This document shows positions 43,982-52,855 of a DNA stretch of 64,000 bases, piece by piece. Below the pieces are notes generated by a model. It did not search any database. It had not been told where the DNA came from and worked only from the letters and a program-made list of their open reading frames with translations. This DNA comes from Oscillospiraceae bacterium (GTDB taxonomy: Bacteria; Bacillota; Clostridia; Oscillospirales; Ruminococcaceae). The stretch lies in assembly GCA_016281125.1 (NCBI GenBank), contig JAEEIA010000060.1, positions 19,307 to 83,306 on the forward strand, in the 5' to 3' direction. The translations under genes and the position numbers were made by a program. Position 1 is the stretch's first letter; every line of letters begins with the position of its first letter.

Positions 43982-46900
43982 ATGAAAAAACTGTTTTCTG
44001 CCTTACTGTCAATCGCCTGCCTGCTTTCCTGCGCGGCAGCGATTATGCCTGCATCGGACAGGACGGTGCAGCCGGACAGCAGCAGCACCGTGCTGACTGC
44101 ATTCGCAGCCGATGCGTCGGAGCTCATCCCGGGCAAAAACGCGGCAAGCTACAAATTCAAGTATGCCGATTCCACCTGCTATAAGATCTCGGTCACACCT
44201 GTTTCCATCTATGAAAGACTCGAGGATAACTCTATGCGCAACTGGACCCAGTGGCCGCTGGATCCGGATACGAGCAAGCCCGTCACCGACGCGCCGCTTT
44301 ACAGCTACTATAAGATCGACATCACGCACACCGAGGGCAACAACCAGGTCGTGAAGGATCTGTCCGAGTACCGTATCGGTCTTTCCAAGGGCGTCACCAC
44401 GGCACTGGAGGACACGCCCTGCCAGACCGTCGAGGTTCCGGAATTCGTCAAGTCGTACATGGAGAAAAACGGCGGCGGCGTGGAGATTGCGGACAACGGC
44501 AAGGCCACTGTGATCGGCCCGAACGCCTATACCAACGCATATCTGAAAAACATTGACCTGACCGGCATCACCTACATCGGAAAGAATGCCTTTTCTTCCT
44601 GCAAATACATCACCGAGATCACGATTCCGGCTTCCGTCCGGAGCATCGGTGACGGCGCGTTCCTCTCCAGCGGTCTGAAAACGCTGGATATCAAGTGCGA
44701 TCTGCCGGTGATTCCGGTATCGCTCTGCGAGAGCACCCAGCTGACCAAAATCACCCTGGCACATCCCGAGCAGGTTCGCCGGATCGGCAAGTCTGCGTTC
44801 AAGAATACGCCTCTGACCTCCACGCTCTTTGCGGGCTGGGTCGGCAAGGACGTTTCCAAGTACGAGAGCCTGACCGTTGACGACAGCGCATACGAAAACT
44901 GCGTTTCGATCAAGTCCGTCAAGATGCCTGATAACCTGATCTTCCTGGAAAAGAGCGTCTTTAAGGGCTGCACCAGCCTCAGTGAGCTCGTGATCGGCAA
45001 GAACACCCTGTCGCTCGATGCGGAATGCTGCGCAAACTGCACCGCACTGGATTCGATCACCTTCAACGATGTGCTGTACTCCCTGGGCGGCGGCGTTTTC
45101 TCCGGCTGCACCTCGCTGAAAAAGGTTGAGAATATGCCTGATACGCTGGAGGACTGGGTCGCTGTGACGCAGACCACCGGCTACGGCTTCGGCAACAATA
45201 TGTTCGCAAACTGCAAATCCCTGACCTCCGTGGCGCTCCCCAAGAGCATCACCAAGATTCCGGAGGGCGTGTTCAAGGGCTGCACGGCGCTGAACTATGT
45301 CTACAACTCCGAGAACATCACCAGCATCGCCAAGGAGGCCTTCCAGGGCTGCCAGCATCTGCTGGAGGCAAAATATCCGAAGGTCACCGCGATTGAGAAT
45401 TACGCGTTTGACGGCTGCTCCGATCTGAAGGAGATTGTCTTTGAAAACTGCACTTCCATCGGTGACTATGCGTTCCGCAAGTGTTCGTCCGCAACCAAGT
45501 TCAGCGTCGGCAGCTGCAAGACTGTCGGCATGAACGCACTGGAGAGCTGCTCCTCTCTGAAGAGCATCAAGCTGCTCTCTGATTCCTACGGCGCATACGT
45601 CTTCAAGGACTGCACCGCAGCTGCTACCATTGAAATCAAGTGCGACAAAATGGCGCAGACCCCGAAGGGCATGTGCTCCGGCTGTTCCGCACTGACAACG
45701 CTCAAGGGCGATCTTTCCAAGGTGCCGATCATCTCGGATTCCACCTTTGCGGACTGCACCTCGCTCCAGAACGTGGACTTCTCCTCTGTCCGGATCATCG
45801 AGCAGAACGCATTCTCCAACTGCACCTCGCTCAAGAGCATCTGCAAGGGCGCGATTACCGCTGAGGACTACGGCACAAAGTGCTTCTACAACTGCTCCGC
45901 CCTGAGCGCAGAGGTCAGCGGCAGCATCTCGACAATCGGCATGAGCGCGTTCCAGAAGAGCGGCATCACCAAGGTCGATGTCAACGGCATGGTCGGCGGT
46001 ACGGTCGTTGTCGGCCAGTCTGCATTCGCGGACTGCCCGTCCCTCGCATCCGCTACGATCCTTTCGCCGGAGGGCGCCGTGTTCTCCGTCAAGGACGGTG
46101 TCTTTACAAACTGCCCGAAGCTGACAACCGCTGTGTACGCAGGCCCGATCATTACGACCGGCATGTTCAAGAACTGCACCGCGCTGAACGATGTGCAGAT
46201 CAGCGCACCGACAATCAATGCCAGCGCATTTGAGAATTGCAGCAGCCTGACAATGGTCAAATCTCTGGACGATCCGACCAAGAGCATCATTGCCAAGGAA
46301 ATGGGCGGCGCCGCATTCAAGAACTGCTCTGCACTGAAAACAGCGCCCTCTGACAAGAATACGACCTATACCGGCACGCAGCAGTATTTCGGCTGTGAGG
46401 CACTGACCAAGGCGGAAACCAGTATGCTGACCGCAGGCATGTTCAGCGGATGCACCAAGCTCGCCTCTGTTTCGCTCGCAAGCGATATCACTGCAATCCC
46501 GGAAAGCGCATTTGAAAACTGCAAGGCGCTGACTGCCATGAACCTCAACGACATGCTGAGCATCGGCAGCAAGGCATTTGCAGGCTCCGGCATCAAGGAG
46601 GTCAAGATCGAGAATGCGCAGAAGATCGGCATGAATGCATTCAGCGGATGCGATTCCCTGACGAAAGCGGACGTTTCGGCTGAGCTGATCGACACCTATG
46701 CCTTCACCGGCGACAAAGCCCTGAAGGAAGCAACCATCTGCACGGCCAAGATCAATTCGTTTGCATTCAAGGACTGCTCGGCTCTGAGCAAGGTCACGCT
46801 CCAGAATTCGGATTCCCGTGTGCTGGATTACATCGGCACGGATGCGTTTACCAACTGCGCCTCGCTGACGGATCTTGTGATTCCGGGCTCTCCGTCCAAG

Positions 46901-47245
46901 ATTGAGTACCATGCATTCGGCTTCACCAACAGCAAGGTCACGGAGGACTTCCTCTGTGCCGGTGCAAGCGATTCGACCGTCAAGACCTATGCAGATACCT
47001 ATAAGGTTCCGTTCTGCGACATCAAGGATTATAATGCGGAAGAGCGCGCAAAGCGCAACACGCCCGGCGATGTGGACGGAAACGGTCTGGTTTCGGTTGC
47101 GGATGCGGTCAAGCTGACAAAGTTCCTGCTCGGTACGGATACGGAGCCGGACAAGCTGAAAGCCGGCAACGCAGACCTCAACAAGGATCAGAAGATCAAC
47201 GCGGTTGACCTGACGCTCCTCAAGATGAAGCTGCTGAAGCGCTAA
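43982..47245 (+). CDS. Giant BspA-type leucine-rich-repeat surface protein with C-terminal dockerin
   Basis: 1087 residues. Signal peptide at about 1-20. After about 190 unassigned residues come more than 25 BspA/TpLRR-type repeats of about 22-25 residues with the pattern AFxNCxxLxxVxI (e.g. IGKNAFSSCKYITEITI, IEQNAFSNCTSLKSICK), many with a conserved NC or GC. The end is a dockerin: GDVDGNGLVSVADAVKLTKFL and ADLNKDQKINAVDLTLLKMKL. Such repeats usually bind proteins or surfaces; here the dockerin would place it on the cellulosome or cell surface. ATG 43982 has AGGAGGG seven bases upstream. Single-gene unit with terminator at 47255. Confidence 0.88.
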   Translation: MKKLFSALLSIACLLSCAAAIMPASDRTVQPDSSSTVLTAFAADASELIPGKNAASYKFKYADSTCYKISVTPVSIYERLEDNSMRNWTQWPLDPDTSKPVTDAPLYSYYKIDITHTEGNNQVVKDLSEYRIGLSKGVTTALEDTPCQTVEVPEFVKSYMEKNGGGVEIADNGKATVIGPNAYTNAYLKNIDLTGITYIGKNAFSSCKYITEITIPASVRSIGDGAFLSSGLKTLDIKCDLPVIPVSLCESTQLTKITLAHPEQVRRIGKSAFKNTPLTSTLFAGWVGKDVSKYESLTVDDSAYENCVSIKSVKMPDNLIFLEKSVFKGCTSLSELVIGKNTLSLDAECCANCTALDSITFNDVLYSLGGGVFSGCTSLKKVENMPDTLEDWVAVTQTTGYGFGNNMFANCKSLTSVALPKSITKIPEGVFKGCTALNYVYNSENITSIAKEAFQGCQHLLEAKYPKVTAIENYAFDGCSDLKEIVFENCTSIGDYAFRKCSSATKFSVGSCKTVGMNALESCSSLKSIKLLSDSYGAYVFKDCTAAATIEIKCDKMAQTPKGMCSGCSALTTLKGDLSKVPIISDSTFADCTSLQNVDFSSVRIIEQNAFSNCTSLKSICKGAITAEDYGTKCFYNCSALSAEVSGSISTIGMSAFQKSGITKVDVNGMVGGTVVVGQSAFADCPSLASATILSPEGAVFSVKDGVFTNCPKLTTAVYAGPIITTGMFKNCTALNDVQISAPTINASAFENCSSLTMVKSLDDPTKSIIAKEMGGAAFKNCSALKTAPSDKNTTYTGTQQYFGCEALTKAETSMLTAGMFSGCTKLASVSLASDITAIPESAFENCKALTAMNLNDMLSIGSKAFAGSGIKEVKIENAQKIGMNAFSGCDSLTKADVSAELIDTYAFTGDKALKEATICTAKINSFAFKDCSALSKVTLQNSDSRVLDYIGTDAFTNCASLTDLVIPGSPSKIEYHAFGFTNSKVTEDFLCAGASDSTVKTYADTYKVPFCDIKDYNAEERAKRNTPGDVDGNGLVSVADAVKLTKFLLGTDTEPDKLKAGNADLNKDQKINAVDLTLLKMKLLKR

Positions 47246-47254
47246 AAGAATAAA

Positions 47255-47291
47255 AAAAGGCTGCACGGCAACCGCTGTGCAGCCTTTCGTT
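47255..47291 (+). terminator. Terminator of LRR dockerin gene
   Basis: Stem AAAGGCTGCAC / GTGCAGCCTTT with TTCGTTTG tail. Confidence 0.85.
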
Positions 47292-47294
47292 TGT

Positions 47295-47484
47295 GGTATC
47301 TCCGATGGATTCAGAATGGGGCGCTGCCCCATACCCCGCCAAAGGGACAAGTCCCTTTGGAATCTCGCGATATGAATAAAGTAGTAAATGCATTACTTTC
47401 ATCATAATGGGATTCTTAAGGGACAATGTCCCTTAAGCGGGAGTTTGAGGGCGGAGCCCTCAATTCTAATCCATCGGAGATTCC
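47295..47484 (+). repeat. Interspersed repeat A, copy 4 (complete, with inverted ends)
   Basis: 190 bases bounded by GGTATCTCCGATGGATT (47295-47311) and AATCCATCGGAGATTCC (47468-47484), an imperfect inverted pair. Inside are three GC-rich hairpins (GGGGCGCTGCCCC, AAAGGGACAAGTCCCTTT, CTTAAGGGACAATGTCCCTTAAG) and GAGGGCGGAGCCCTC. No open reading frame. It ends two bases from the tcdA stop codon (47487). Confidence 0.85.
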
Positions 47485-47486
47485 TC

Positions 47487-48203
47487 TTACCCGCGCGGGA
47501 TTCCCGCAAGATCGCGGATGACCTCTCCGGCGAGAATCAGTCCTGCCGCCGCCGGAACAAACATGACAGAGCCCGGCGTACTTCTGCGGCCTGTGTTCCC
47601 CTCCGGCGGCGCACCGACAGCAGGCGGTTCCTCGGAGTAAACCACTTTCAGTGCGTCCACGCCGCGCCTGCGGAGCTCGTACCGCATGACACGCGCCAGC
47701 GGGCAGACCTTTGTCTTATAGATATCTGCAACGCGCAGCGCGGTCGGGTCGAGCTTGTTGCCCGCGCCCATACAGGAAATCACCGGGACACCCGCTGCCT
47801 TCGCGCGCAGGATAATCTCCAGCTTGCCCTTGACCGTGTCGATTGCGTCAATCACATAGTCATACTGCGAAAAATCAAACTGCTCCGCGGTTTCCGGCAG
47901 AAAGAAGCAGCAGTGCCGGTTGACAGCGGTTTCCGGGCAGATGTCCCGGATGCGCGCGGCGGCCGCATCCACCTTGTTCTGCCCGAGCGTGCTGTGCAGC
48001 GCGATGATCTGACGGTTTAAGTTGGATTCGCAGACGGTATCGCTGTCGATCAGATCGAGCGTCCCGATTCCCGTGCGCGCAAGCGCCTCGACGGCATAGC
48101 CGCCGACCCCGCCGATTCCGAACACCGCGACTCTGCTGCTGCGGAGCCGCGCCATGGCATCCGCGCCGAGCATCTGCTCCGTGCGGGAAAACTGTTCCTG
48201 CAT
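47487..48203 (-). CDS. tcdA: tRNA threonylcarbamoyladenosine dehydratase (TcdA/CsdL-like)
   Basis: 238 residues. E1-like ThiF/MoeB-family ATPase: VAVFGIGGVGGYAVEALARTGIGTLDLIDSDTVCESNLNRQI and YDYVIDAIDTVKGKLEII, with GNKLDPTALRVADIYKT, as in TcdA, which forms the cyclic ct6A base at tRNA position 37. ATG 48203 is preferred to ATG 48209, which is two bases from GGAGG. Single gene with a sigma-A promoter at 48242. Confidence 0.9.
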   Translation of the reverse strand: MQEQFSRTEQMLGADAMARLRSSRVAVFGIGGVGGYAVEALARTGIGTLDLIDSDTVCESNLNRQIIALHSTLGQNKVDAAAARIRDICPETAVNRHCCFFLPETAEQFDFSQYDYVIDAIDTVKGKLEIILRAKAAGVPVISCMGAGNKLDPTALRVADIYKTKVCPLARVMRYELRRRGVDALKVVYSEEPPAVGAPPEGNTGRRSTPGSVMFVPAAAGLILAGEVIRDLAGIPRG

Positions 48204-48241
48204 ATGCATCTCCTCCGTTTGAGCGTGTTAGGTTCCATATC

Positions 48242-48270
48242 ATTATACAGCCCGTATCCCGAATTGTCAA
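48242..48270 (-). promoter_or_regulatory. sigma-A promoter of tcdA
   Basis: Minus strand TTGACA (48270-48265), 17-base spacer, TATAAT (48247-48242). Confidence 0.85.
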
Positions 48271-48310
48271 TCCGTTTTCGCTCCCATTTTACACTGCGGT
48301 CGCTTTTTTA

Positions 48311-48445
48311 CACTTCTCCCATTGAAATTTACGAAATAATATGGTATAACCGGGCAGTGCCCGGCTCCGTTTCAGCTCCCATGTTTGCAAATTCAGAATG
48401 AAAAAGCACTTCTCCCATTGAAATTTACGAAATAATATGGTATAA
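48311..48445 (+). repeat. 39-base direct repeat carrying duplicated promoters
   Basis: The block from CACTTCTCCCATTGAAATTT to ...ATGGTATAA occurs twice without mismatch, at 48311-48349 and 48407-48445, 96 bases apart. Each copy holds TTGAAA, a 17-base spacer and TATAA(C/T): promoters at 48322-48350 (TATAAC) and 48418-48446 (TATAAT), both reading into the M50 protease and scpA. Confidence 0.85.
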
Positions 48446-48488
48446 TAAGGAAAATGCTTTCCGTTTTCAGAATAAGGAGTATTTGATT

Positions 48489-49193
48489 ATGCTGTATGGT
48501 CTCACACAGGAGCGGCTGATTGAAATCCTCGTCCGCCTGTTTATCATTTTCATGATCCTGCCGCTGCATGAATTTGCACACGCATGGACAGCCAACAAGC
48601 TCGGTGACGACACCGCCAAGTATCAGGGGCGCATGACGATCAATCCGCTTGCGCATATCGACCCGATCGGTGCGCTGTGTCTGCTGGTCGGCGGCTTCGG
48701 CTGGGCAAAGCCGGTGCCGATTGACCCGTCACGCTTCAACCGCAAGCACTCGATGCGCTTCGGCGTTGCGATCACCGCGCTGGCAGGCCCCGTCAGCAAC
48801 CTGATTGCCGCGTTTATCGGAAAAATCATTTACCGCTTCTATGAGCTGTCGCCGATATACCGGAATTATCTGACGGATCTCGCTGCCGGAGAGGGCGTCA
48901 AAAACGGCCCCATGATGCTGGCATATATGCTTTCCGCCTTTGTATCCATCAATATCGGTCTGGCACTGTTCAACCTGATTCCGATTCCGCCGCTGGACGG
49001 CTCCAAGATTCTCAGCTATTTTACAAGCGCCAAGGTTGACCGCTGGTTCCAGCAGAACGAAATGATCATCCGTATCGTGTTCCTGTTCCTGATCGTGTCG
49101 CCGGTTCTTTCCCTGCCGCTCGGCATCCTGAGCTTACTGGTTGACCGCGGGTTCGATCTGCTGACAAACTGGATCCCGGCGCTGTTCGGCTGA
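48489..49193 (+). CDS. Site-2 protease (M50) family membrane protein
   Basis: 234 residues, about five membrane segments. Zinc motif HEFAHAW (HExxH) near residue 28 and the second ligand region NPLAHIDPIGALCLLVGGFGWAKPVP, then LFNLIPIPPLDGSKI with the Asp ligand. It belongs to the short S2P-like proteins found upstream of scpA in many Firmicutes. Substrate unknown. ATG 48489 has AAGGAG nine bases upstream. Two repeated promoters lie ahead. Confidence 0.92.
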   Translation: MLYGLTQERLIEILVRLFIIFMILPLHEFAHAWTANKLGDDTAKYQGRMTINPLAHIDPIGALCLLVGGFGWAKPVPIDPSRFNRKHSMRFGVAITALAGPVSNLIAAFIGKIIYRFYELSPIYRNYLTDLAAGEGVKNGPMMLAYMLSAFVSINIGLALFNLIPIPPLDGSKILSYFTSAKVDRWFQQNEMIIRIVFLFLIVSPVLSLPLGILSLLVDRGFDLLTNWIPALFG

Positions 49194-49197
49194 TACC

Positions 49198-49983
49198 ATG
49201 CCGGAGCTTTCGTTTCATCTGCCGGTCTTTGACGGGCCAATGGATCTGCTGCTGCATCTGATTGCCAAGCACAAGCTCAATATCCATGACATTGAAATAT
49301 CCGTCCTGCTGGAGCAGTATCTGCTCTATATGCAGCAGTGCGCGGAGCAGGATTATGAGCTTGCAGGCGAATTCCTTGCAATGGCGGCCAGGCTGATCTG
49401 GATGAAGACCGCTGCGCTCCTGCCGCGCCCGGAGGAGGCAGAGGCAGTCAAAAAAGAACTGGAGGGCGCGCTGATTGAATATTCGCTCTGCAAAATTGCC
49501 GCGGGCAATCTGCGGGAGCGGTATCTGGGCGATGTGCTGTTCGTCCGCAAGCCGGTGAGTCTGCCGGTCGATATGACCTATCGCCGGACGCATGAAGCGT
49601 CGCTGCTTGTGCAGGTCTATCAGAGCATGGGCGTCAAAAAGCTGCCGGGCGGCAGCGAGGGCAATGTCGGGGAGAAGATCCACGCCGTCGTGCAGATGCA
49701 TCATCAGGTGACGAGCGTCGCCTCAAAGGTCGTTTTCCTGCTGCGGCAGTTCCTGACAAAGGAGAATGTCCGCATGGAGGATCTGTTTGAGGGGCTGACG
49801 CGCAAGACCGACCGCGTCGCGCTGTTTCTGGCCGTGCTGGAGCTGACAAAATCCGGCAGAACCTGTTTAAGCGATGACGGCACAATGATCTACATGAAGG
49901 ACCGTGCGGCGCTGCTTGCCGGAAAACGTCAGCGCCGACGCGAATCGCAGAATCCGCAGGCCGATTCTGCGGTATATGACTAA
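49198..49983 (+). CDS. scpA: Segregation and condensation protein A
   Basis: 261 residues. Kleisin with the ScpA N-terminus FHLPVFDGPMDLLLHLIAKHKLNIHDI, FLAMAARLIWMKTAALLP in the middle and a winged C-terminal domain. Joins SMC and ScpB in the condensin complex. It begins four bases after the M50 gene stop with no clear SD, so it depends on coupling. scpB, normally next, is not present; the next gene is on the opposite strand. Confidence 0.95.
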   Translation: MPELSFHLPVFDGPMDLLLHLIAKHKLNIHDIEISVLLEQYLLYMQQCAEQDYELAGEFLAMAARLIWMKTAALLPRPEEAEAVKKELEGALIEYSLCKIAAGNLRERYLGDVLFVRKPVSLPVDMTYRRTHEASLLVQVYQSMGVKKLPGGSEGNVGEKIHAVVQMHHQVTSVASKVVFLLRQFLTKENVRMEDLFEGLTRKTDRVALFLAVLELTKSGRTCLSDDGTMIYMKDRAALLAGKRQRRRESQNPQADSAVYD

Positions 49984-49984
49984 A

Positions 49985-50063
49985 TAAAAAAGATATCGCT
50001 GCGCGATGATTGCGAACGGGGACAGAATCCCCATTCCGATTCATCGCGCAGCGATATTTATTG
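49985..50063. terminator. Bidirectional terminator between scpA and ABC-F gene
   Basis: Long stem ATATCGCTGCGCGATGA (49993-50009) / TCATCGCGCAGCGATAT (50041-50057) with A-rich 5' and T-rich 3' flanks, and a small GGGGACAGAATCCCC hairpin in the loop. Confidence 0.85.
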
Positions 50064-51842
50064 CGCCCCGTTTGCGATGCGCTCGGCCAGGTCGCTCAGA
50101 TAGACCCAGCGATCCATTTTCTCTGCGAGCGTCTGCGTCAGCGCCTCCTGTTTTGCGGTCAGCTCCTGCAACAGCACGTAATCCGAGCTGCTCTGTGCGA
50201 TCTGCGCTTCGGTTTCCGCGAGCTGCTGCTCCAGCGCCGCAATATCTTCCTCAATCGTGTCGTATTCCCGCTGCTCCTTATACGAAAACCGCAGCCTGGC
50301 CGTTCCGTGAAAAACGCGCTCTTTTTTCTCCGAAGCCGCCTTCGGCTTTTCGACTGCGGCAGCAGGTGCGCATTTTTCTGCATAGTCTGAATAATTTCCG
50401 GTATAGCGCGTGCAGACGCCGTCCCGGAATGCAAAAATCTCAGAGGCAATTTTGTCCAGAAAATAGCGGTCATGCGACACCGCAATCACAGCGCCCTGAA
50501 AATGCAGCAGATAGTCCTCCAGAATCGTCAGCGTCGCAATATCCAGATCATTCGTCGGCTCGTCCAGCAGCAGAATGTTCGGCGCAGACATCAGAATTTT
50601 CAGAAGATACAGCCGTTTCCGCTCGCCGCCGGAGAGCTTTCCGATTGTGCTCCACTGGAGCTCCGGCGTAAACAGAAACTGCTCCAGCATCTGCGCGGCC
50701 GTGACGGGGCCGTCCGGTGTCTGTACAATATTGGCCGTATCCCGGATGTATTCAATGACGCGCTGTGCGGGATTCATTTCCTCGCATTCCTGCGAAAAAT
50801 ATCCGATTTTCACGGTATCGCCGGTGATGACTGTCCCGGCGTCCGGCAGCAGCTCCCCGGTCAGCAGCCGGAGGAAGGTGCTCTTTCCGGCGCCGTTCTG
50901 CCCGACGATGCCGATGCGCGCATCCCGCGCAATTATATACGAAAAATCGGTGATCAGCGGTTTGCCGTCAATCGCCTTGCTGATATGCTCCAGCTCGACG
51001 GTTTTTCTGCCGAGCCGGCTGGAAACGGACTGCATCTGCAAGGACGCGGCCTCTGCGGGAATCTCGCGATTTTTGAGCTGCTCAAAGCGCTCAATGCGGT
51101 CTTTGGACTTGGTGCCCCGCGCGCGTGCGCCCCGGCTGATCCATTCCAGCTCCCGCCGATATAGCGCTTTGTTTTTCCGCTCCGCGGCTTCTGCGTCCGC
51201 CTCACGCTGCGCTTTATACGCAAGATAATCGCTGTAATTGCCCTCGCAGAGATACAGCTTTCCGCGGTCAACCTCCGCAATCCGCTTGCAGATTTTGTTC
51301 AGAAAATAGCGGTCATGCGTCACCATGACAATCGCGCCGCGGTATTTCAGCAGCTGATCCTCCAGCAGCTGCGCGGTTTCGTTGTCGATGTGGTTGGTCG
51401 GCTCATCCAGCAGGAGCACATCGCTCGGCTGCACAAGTGCGGCGGCAATGCCTGCGCGGCGCTTCTCGCCGCCGGAGAGTACGGAAATATCGCGGTCACA
51501 GTCCGCAAGCCCGAACTGCCGCAGCACAGAGCGCGCCTCGTATTCCTTTGCGGTTTTCAGATCCGCAGGCAGATGCGCGAGCACCTGCTCCAGAACGCTG
51601 CCGTGTGCGTCAAATTCCGGAATCTGCGGGAGATATGAAATGCGGATGCCGTTTGTCCGGATGACTGCGCCGGAATCGGGATGCTCTGTCCCGGCGAGAA
51701 TCCGCAGAAGCGTGGATTTTCCCGTGCCGTTGATGCCGATGATTCCGACCTTGTCGCCGGAATTGAGGAAAAAGGAAACATCGTCCAGAACACGGCGCTC
51801 CATATAGGTTTTGGAAATATTCTGTGCAGAGAGTAAGATCAC
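50058..51842 (-). CDS. ABC-F family ATP-binding protein (Uup/EttA-like)
   Basis: 594 residues, two ABC domains on one chain and no membrane segments. First domain: GINGTGKSTLLR, LSGGEKRRAGIAAALVQPSDVLLLDEPTNHID. Linker with RRELEWISRGARARGTKSKDRIERFEQL. Second domain: GQNGAGKSTFLR, LSGGERKRLYLLKILMSAPNILLLDEPTNDLD. A C-terminal coiled coil (about 500-594, EEDIAALEQQLAETEAQI) makes it Uup-like. ABC-F proteins act on the ribosome; a resistance role is not indicated. GTG 51842 with GGGGAACGGAG upstream is preferred to TTG 51869. Confidence 0.92.
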   Translation of the reverse strand: MILLSAQNISKTYMERRVLDDVSFFLNSGDKVGIIGINGTGKSTLLRILAGTEHPDSGAVIRTNGIRISYLPQIPEFDAHGSVLEQVLAHLPADLKTAKEYEARSVLRQFGLADCDRDISVLSGGEKRRAGIAAALVQPSDVLLLDEPTNHIDNETAQLLEDQLLKYRGAIVMVTHDRYFLNKICKRIAEVDRGKLYLCEGNYSDYLAYKAQREADAEAAERKNKALYRRELEWISRGARARGTKSKDRIERFEQLKNREIPAEAASLQMQSVSSRLGRKTVELEHISKAIDGKPLITDFSYIIARDARIGIVGQNGAGKSTFLRLLTGELLPDAGTVITGDTVKIGYFSQECEEMNPAQRVIEYIRDTANIVQTPDGPVTAAQMLEQFLFTPELQWSTIGKLSGGERKRLYLLKILMSAPNILLLDEPTNDLDIATLTILEDYLLHFQGAVIAVSHDRYFLDKIASEIFAFRDGVCTRYTGNYSDYAEKCAPAAAVEKPKAASEKKERVFHGTARLRFSYKEQREYDTIEEDIAALEQQLAETEAQIAQSSSDYVLLQELTAKQEALTQTLAEKMDRWVYLSDLAERIANGAQ

Positions 51843-51874
51843 AGCTCCGTTCCCCTTTCGTTTGATCAAGCATC

Positions 51875-51903
51875 ATTATAACACAGCCCGGCGGGATTGT
51901 CAA
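51875..51903 (-). promoter_or_regulatory. sigma-A promoter of ABC-F gene
   Basis: Minus strand TTGACA (51903-51898), 17-base spacer, TATAAT (51880-51875). Confidence 0.85.
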
Positions 51904-51988
51904 CGGCAGCCGCACCGCTTTTCCGTCTGCCGCATACAATACAGTACAGACGTACCGTCTGGAATCCAGATTGAAATGAGTGAGGAAC

Positions 51989-52549
51989 ATGATGATTGAT
52001 GCAAGCCTCGGCAGGGCGAGCTGCTGCGGGTTTCCGCAGGGAATTCCCCAGCCGTTTCCGCCGCGGCCGAATCCGCCGGTGCCGCTGCCGCAGTCAGAGC
52101 CGGATATGATTCAGATTCGCCTGACGACCGCGCAAACCGCCCTCGCAAACGGTGCGGCGGTTCCGCTGACCGGAACCGTCCGGCAGAGCGGAAACGGTCT
52201 GCACTTTGATCCTGCAAACCGCGCCGTACAGGTCACGGAATCGGGTGTTTACCTGTTCCAGTGGCATGTGCTTGTGCAGTCGGATGCCGCTGCCCCGGTG
52301 ATTGCGCTGCAATCGCTGGACGGCCAGACGGTTCTCGGCTATTCCGGTGTTCCGGCAGGCACTGCTGCAAGCGGCGTCTCCGTGAGCGGCACGGCTGCGG
52401 CAGCGCTCCCGGCGGGTACGGCATGGGTGCTCGTCAATGTCACCGGCGATCCCGTTGACATTCCGGTTGCGGGAACGGCTCCGGCCGCCTTTGCCGCTTC
52501 GCTGACGGTCACGGAAATCGGGGACAGACCGTTCCCGGACTTTCGCTGA
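51989..52549 (+). CDS. Jelly-roll (C1q/BclA C-terminal-like) protein with proline-rich N-terminus
   Basis: 186 residues, no signal peptide. Residues about 12-40 are Gly/Pro rich (FPPRPNPPVPLPQ). The remainder is beta-rich with VPLTGTVRQSGNGLHFDPANRAVQVTESGVYLFQWHVLV, similar to the trimeric C1q/TNF-like domain at the end of exosporium BclA-type collagen-like proteins; the collagen GXY repeats are missing. A spore or cell-surface role is a guess. ATG 51989 or 51992 with GAGG just upstream. No promoter recognised. Confidence 0.6.
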   Translation: MMIDASLGRASCCGFPQGIPQPFPPRPNPPVPLPQSEPDMIQIRLTTAQTALANGAAVPLTGTVRQSGNGLHFDPANRAVQVTESGVYLFQWHVLVQSDAAAPVIALQSLDGQTVLGYSGVPAGTAASGVSVSGTAAAALPAGTAWVLVNVTGDPVDIPVAGTAPAAFAASLTVTEIGDRPFPDFR

Positions 52550-52603
52550 GGCATCCCGTTTTCTGCGATGAGTGGCTTACGGCGCCGCCCTTACGAATCC
52601 CGC

Positions 52604-52645
52604 AGACAGAAGCGCCTGACGACTTTCCGCCAGGCGCTTCTGTTT
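52604..52645 (+). terminator. Terminator of jelly-roll gene (left copy of a duplicated hairpin)
   Basis: Stem CAGAAGCGCCTG / CAGGCGCTTCTG then TTTGTC. The AGCGCCTGAC...GCCAGGCGCTT core recurs at 52852-52890. Confidence 0.85.
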
Positions 52646-52855
52646 GTCGAAAAAAGGTATCCGCTTCGCGGATGCTATTAAAGAATGGGGACCTCTATCG
52701 CAGGTCCCCAAGCCCGCCGAGCTCTTGAATGCAGGGGAGTTTCGCCCGTTGCGACGGGCGACGAGGGCTCTGCCCTCGTCCCGCGAGCTTTTTGAAAAAA
52801 GCTCGACCAAAAACTCTTATTTTGGGTTTTCCGCGAGTTTATCGACAGTCTAAGC
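52637..52855 (+). repeat. Inverted-end repeat element B, copy 2
   Basis: About 215 bases from CTGTTTGTCGAAAAAA to TTTATCGACAGTCTAAG, an imperfect inverted pair matching the CAGTCTGTCGATAA ends at 17083. Filled with hairpins: ATCCGCTTCGCGGAT, GGGGACCTCTATCGCAGGTCCCC, CGAGGGCTCTGCCCTCG and GAGCTTTTTGAAAAAAGCTC. Non-coding. Flanked on both sides by copies of the same terminator stem. Accounts for most of the 352-base gap. Confidence 0.75.

Noticed and set aside
44009..47350. A 1113-codon open frame on the minus strand opposite the LRR dockerin gene
   Set aside because: No start site with SD, low-complexity composition rich in Arg, His, Cys and Gln, and exact overlap with a protein of clear family and signal peptide. 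Produced by codon bias in the repeated gene.
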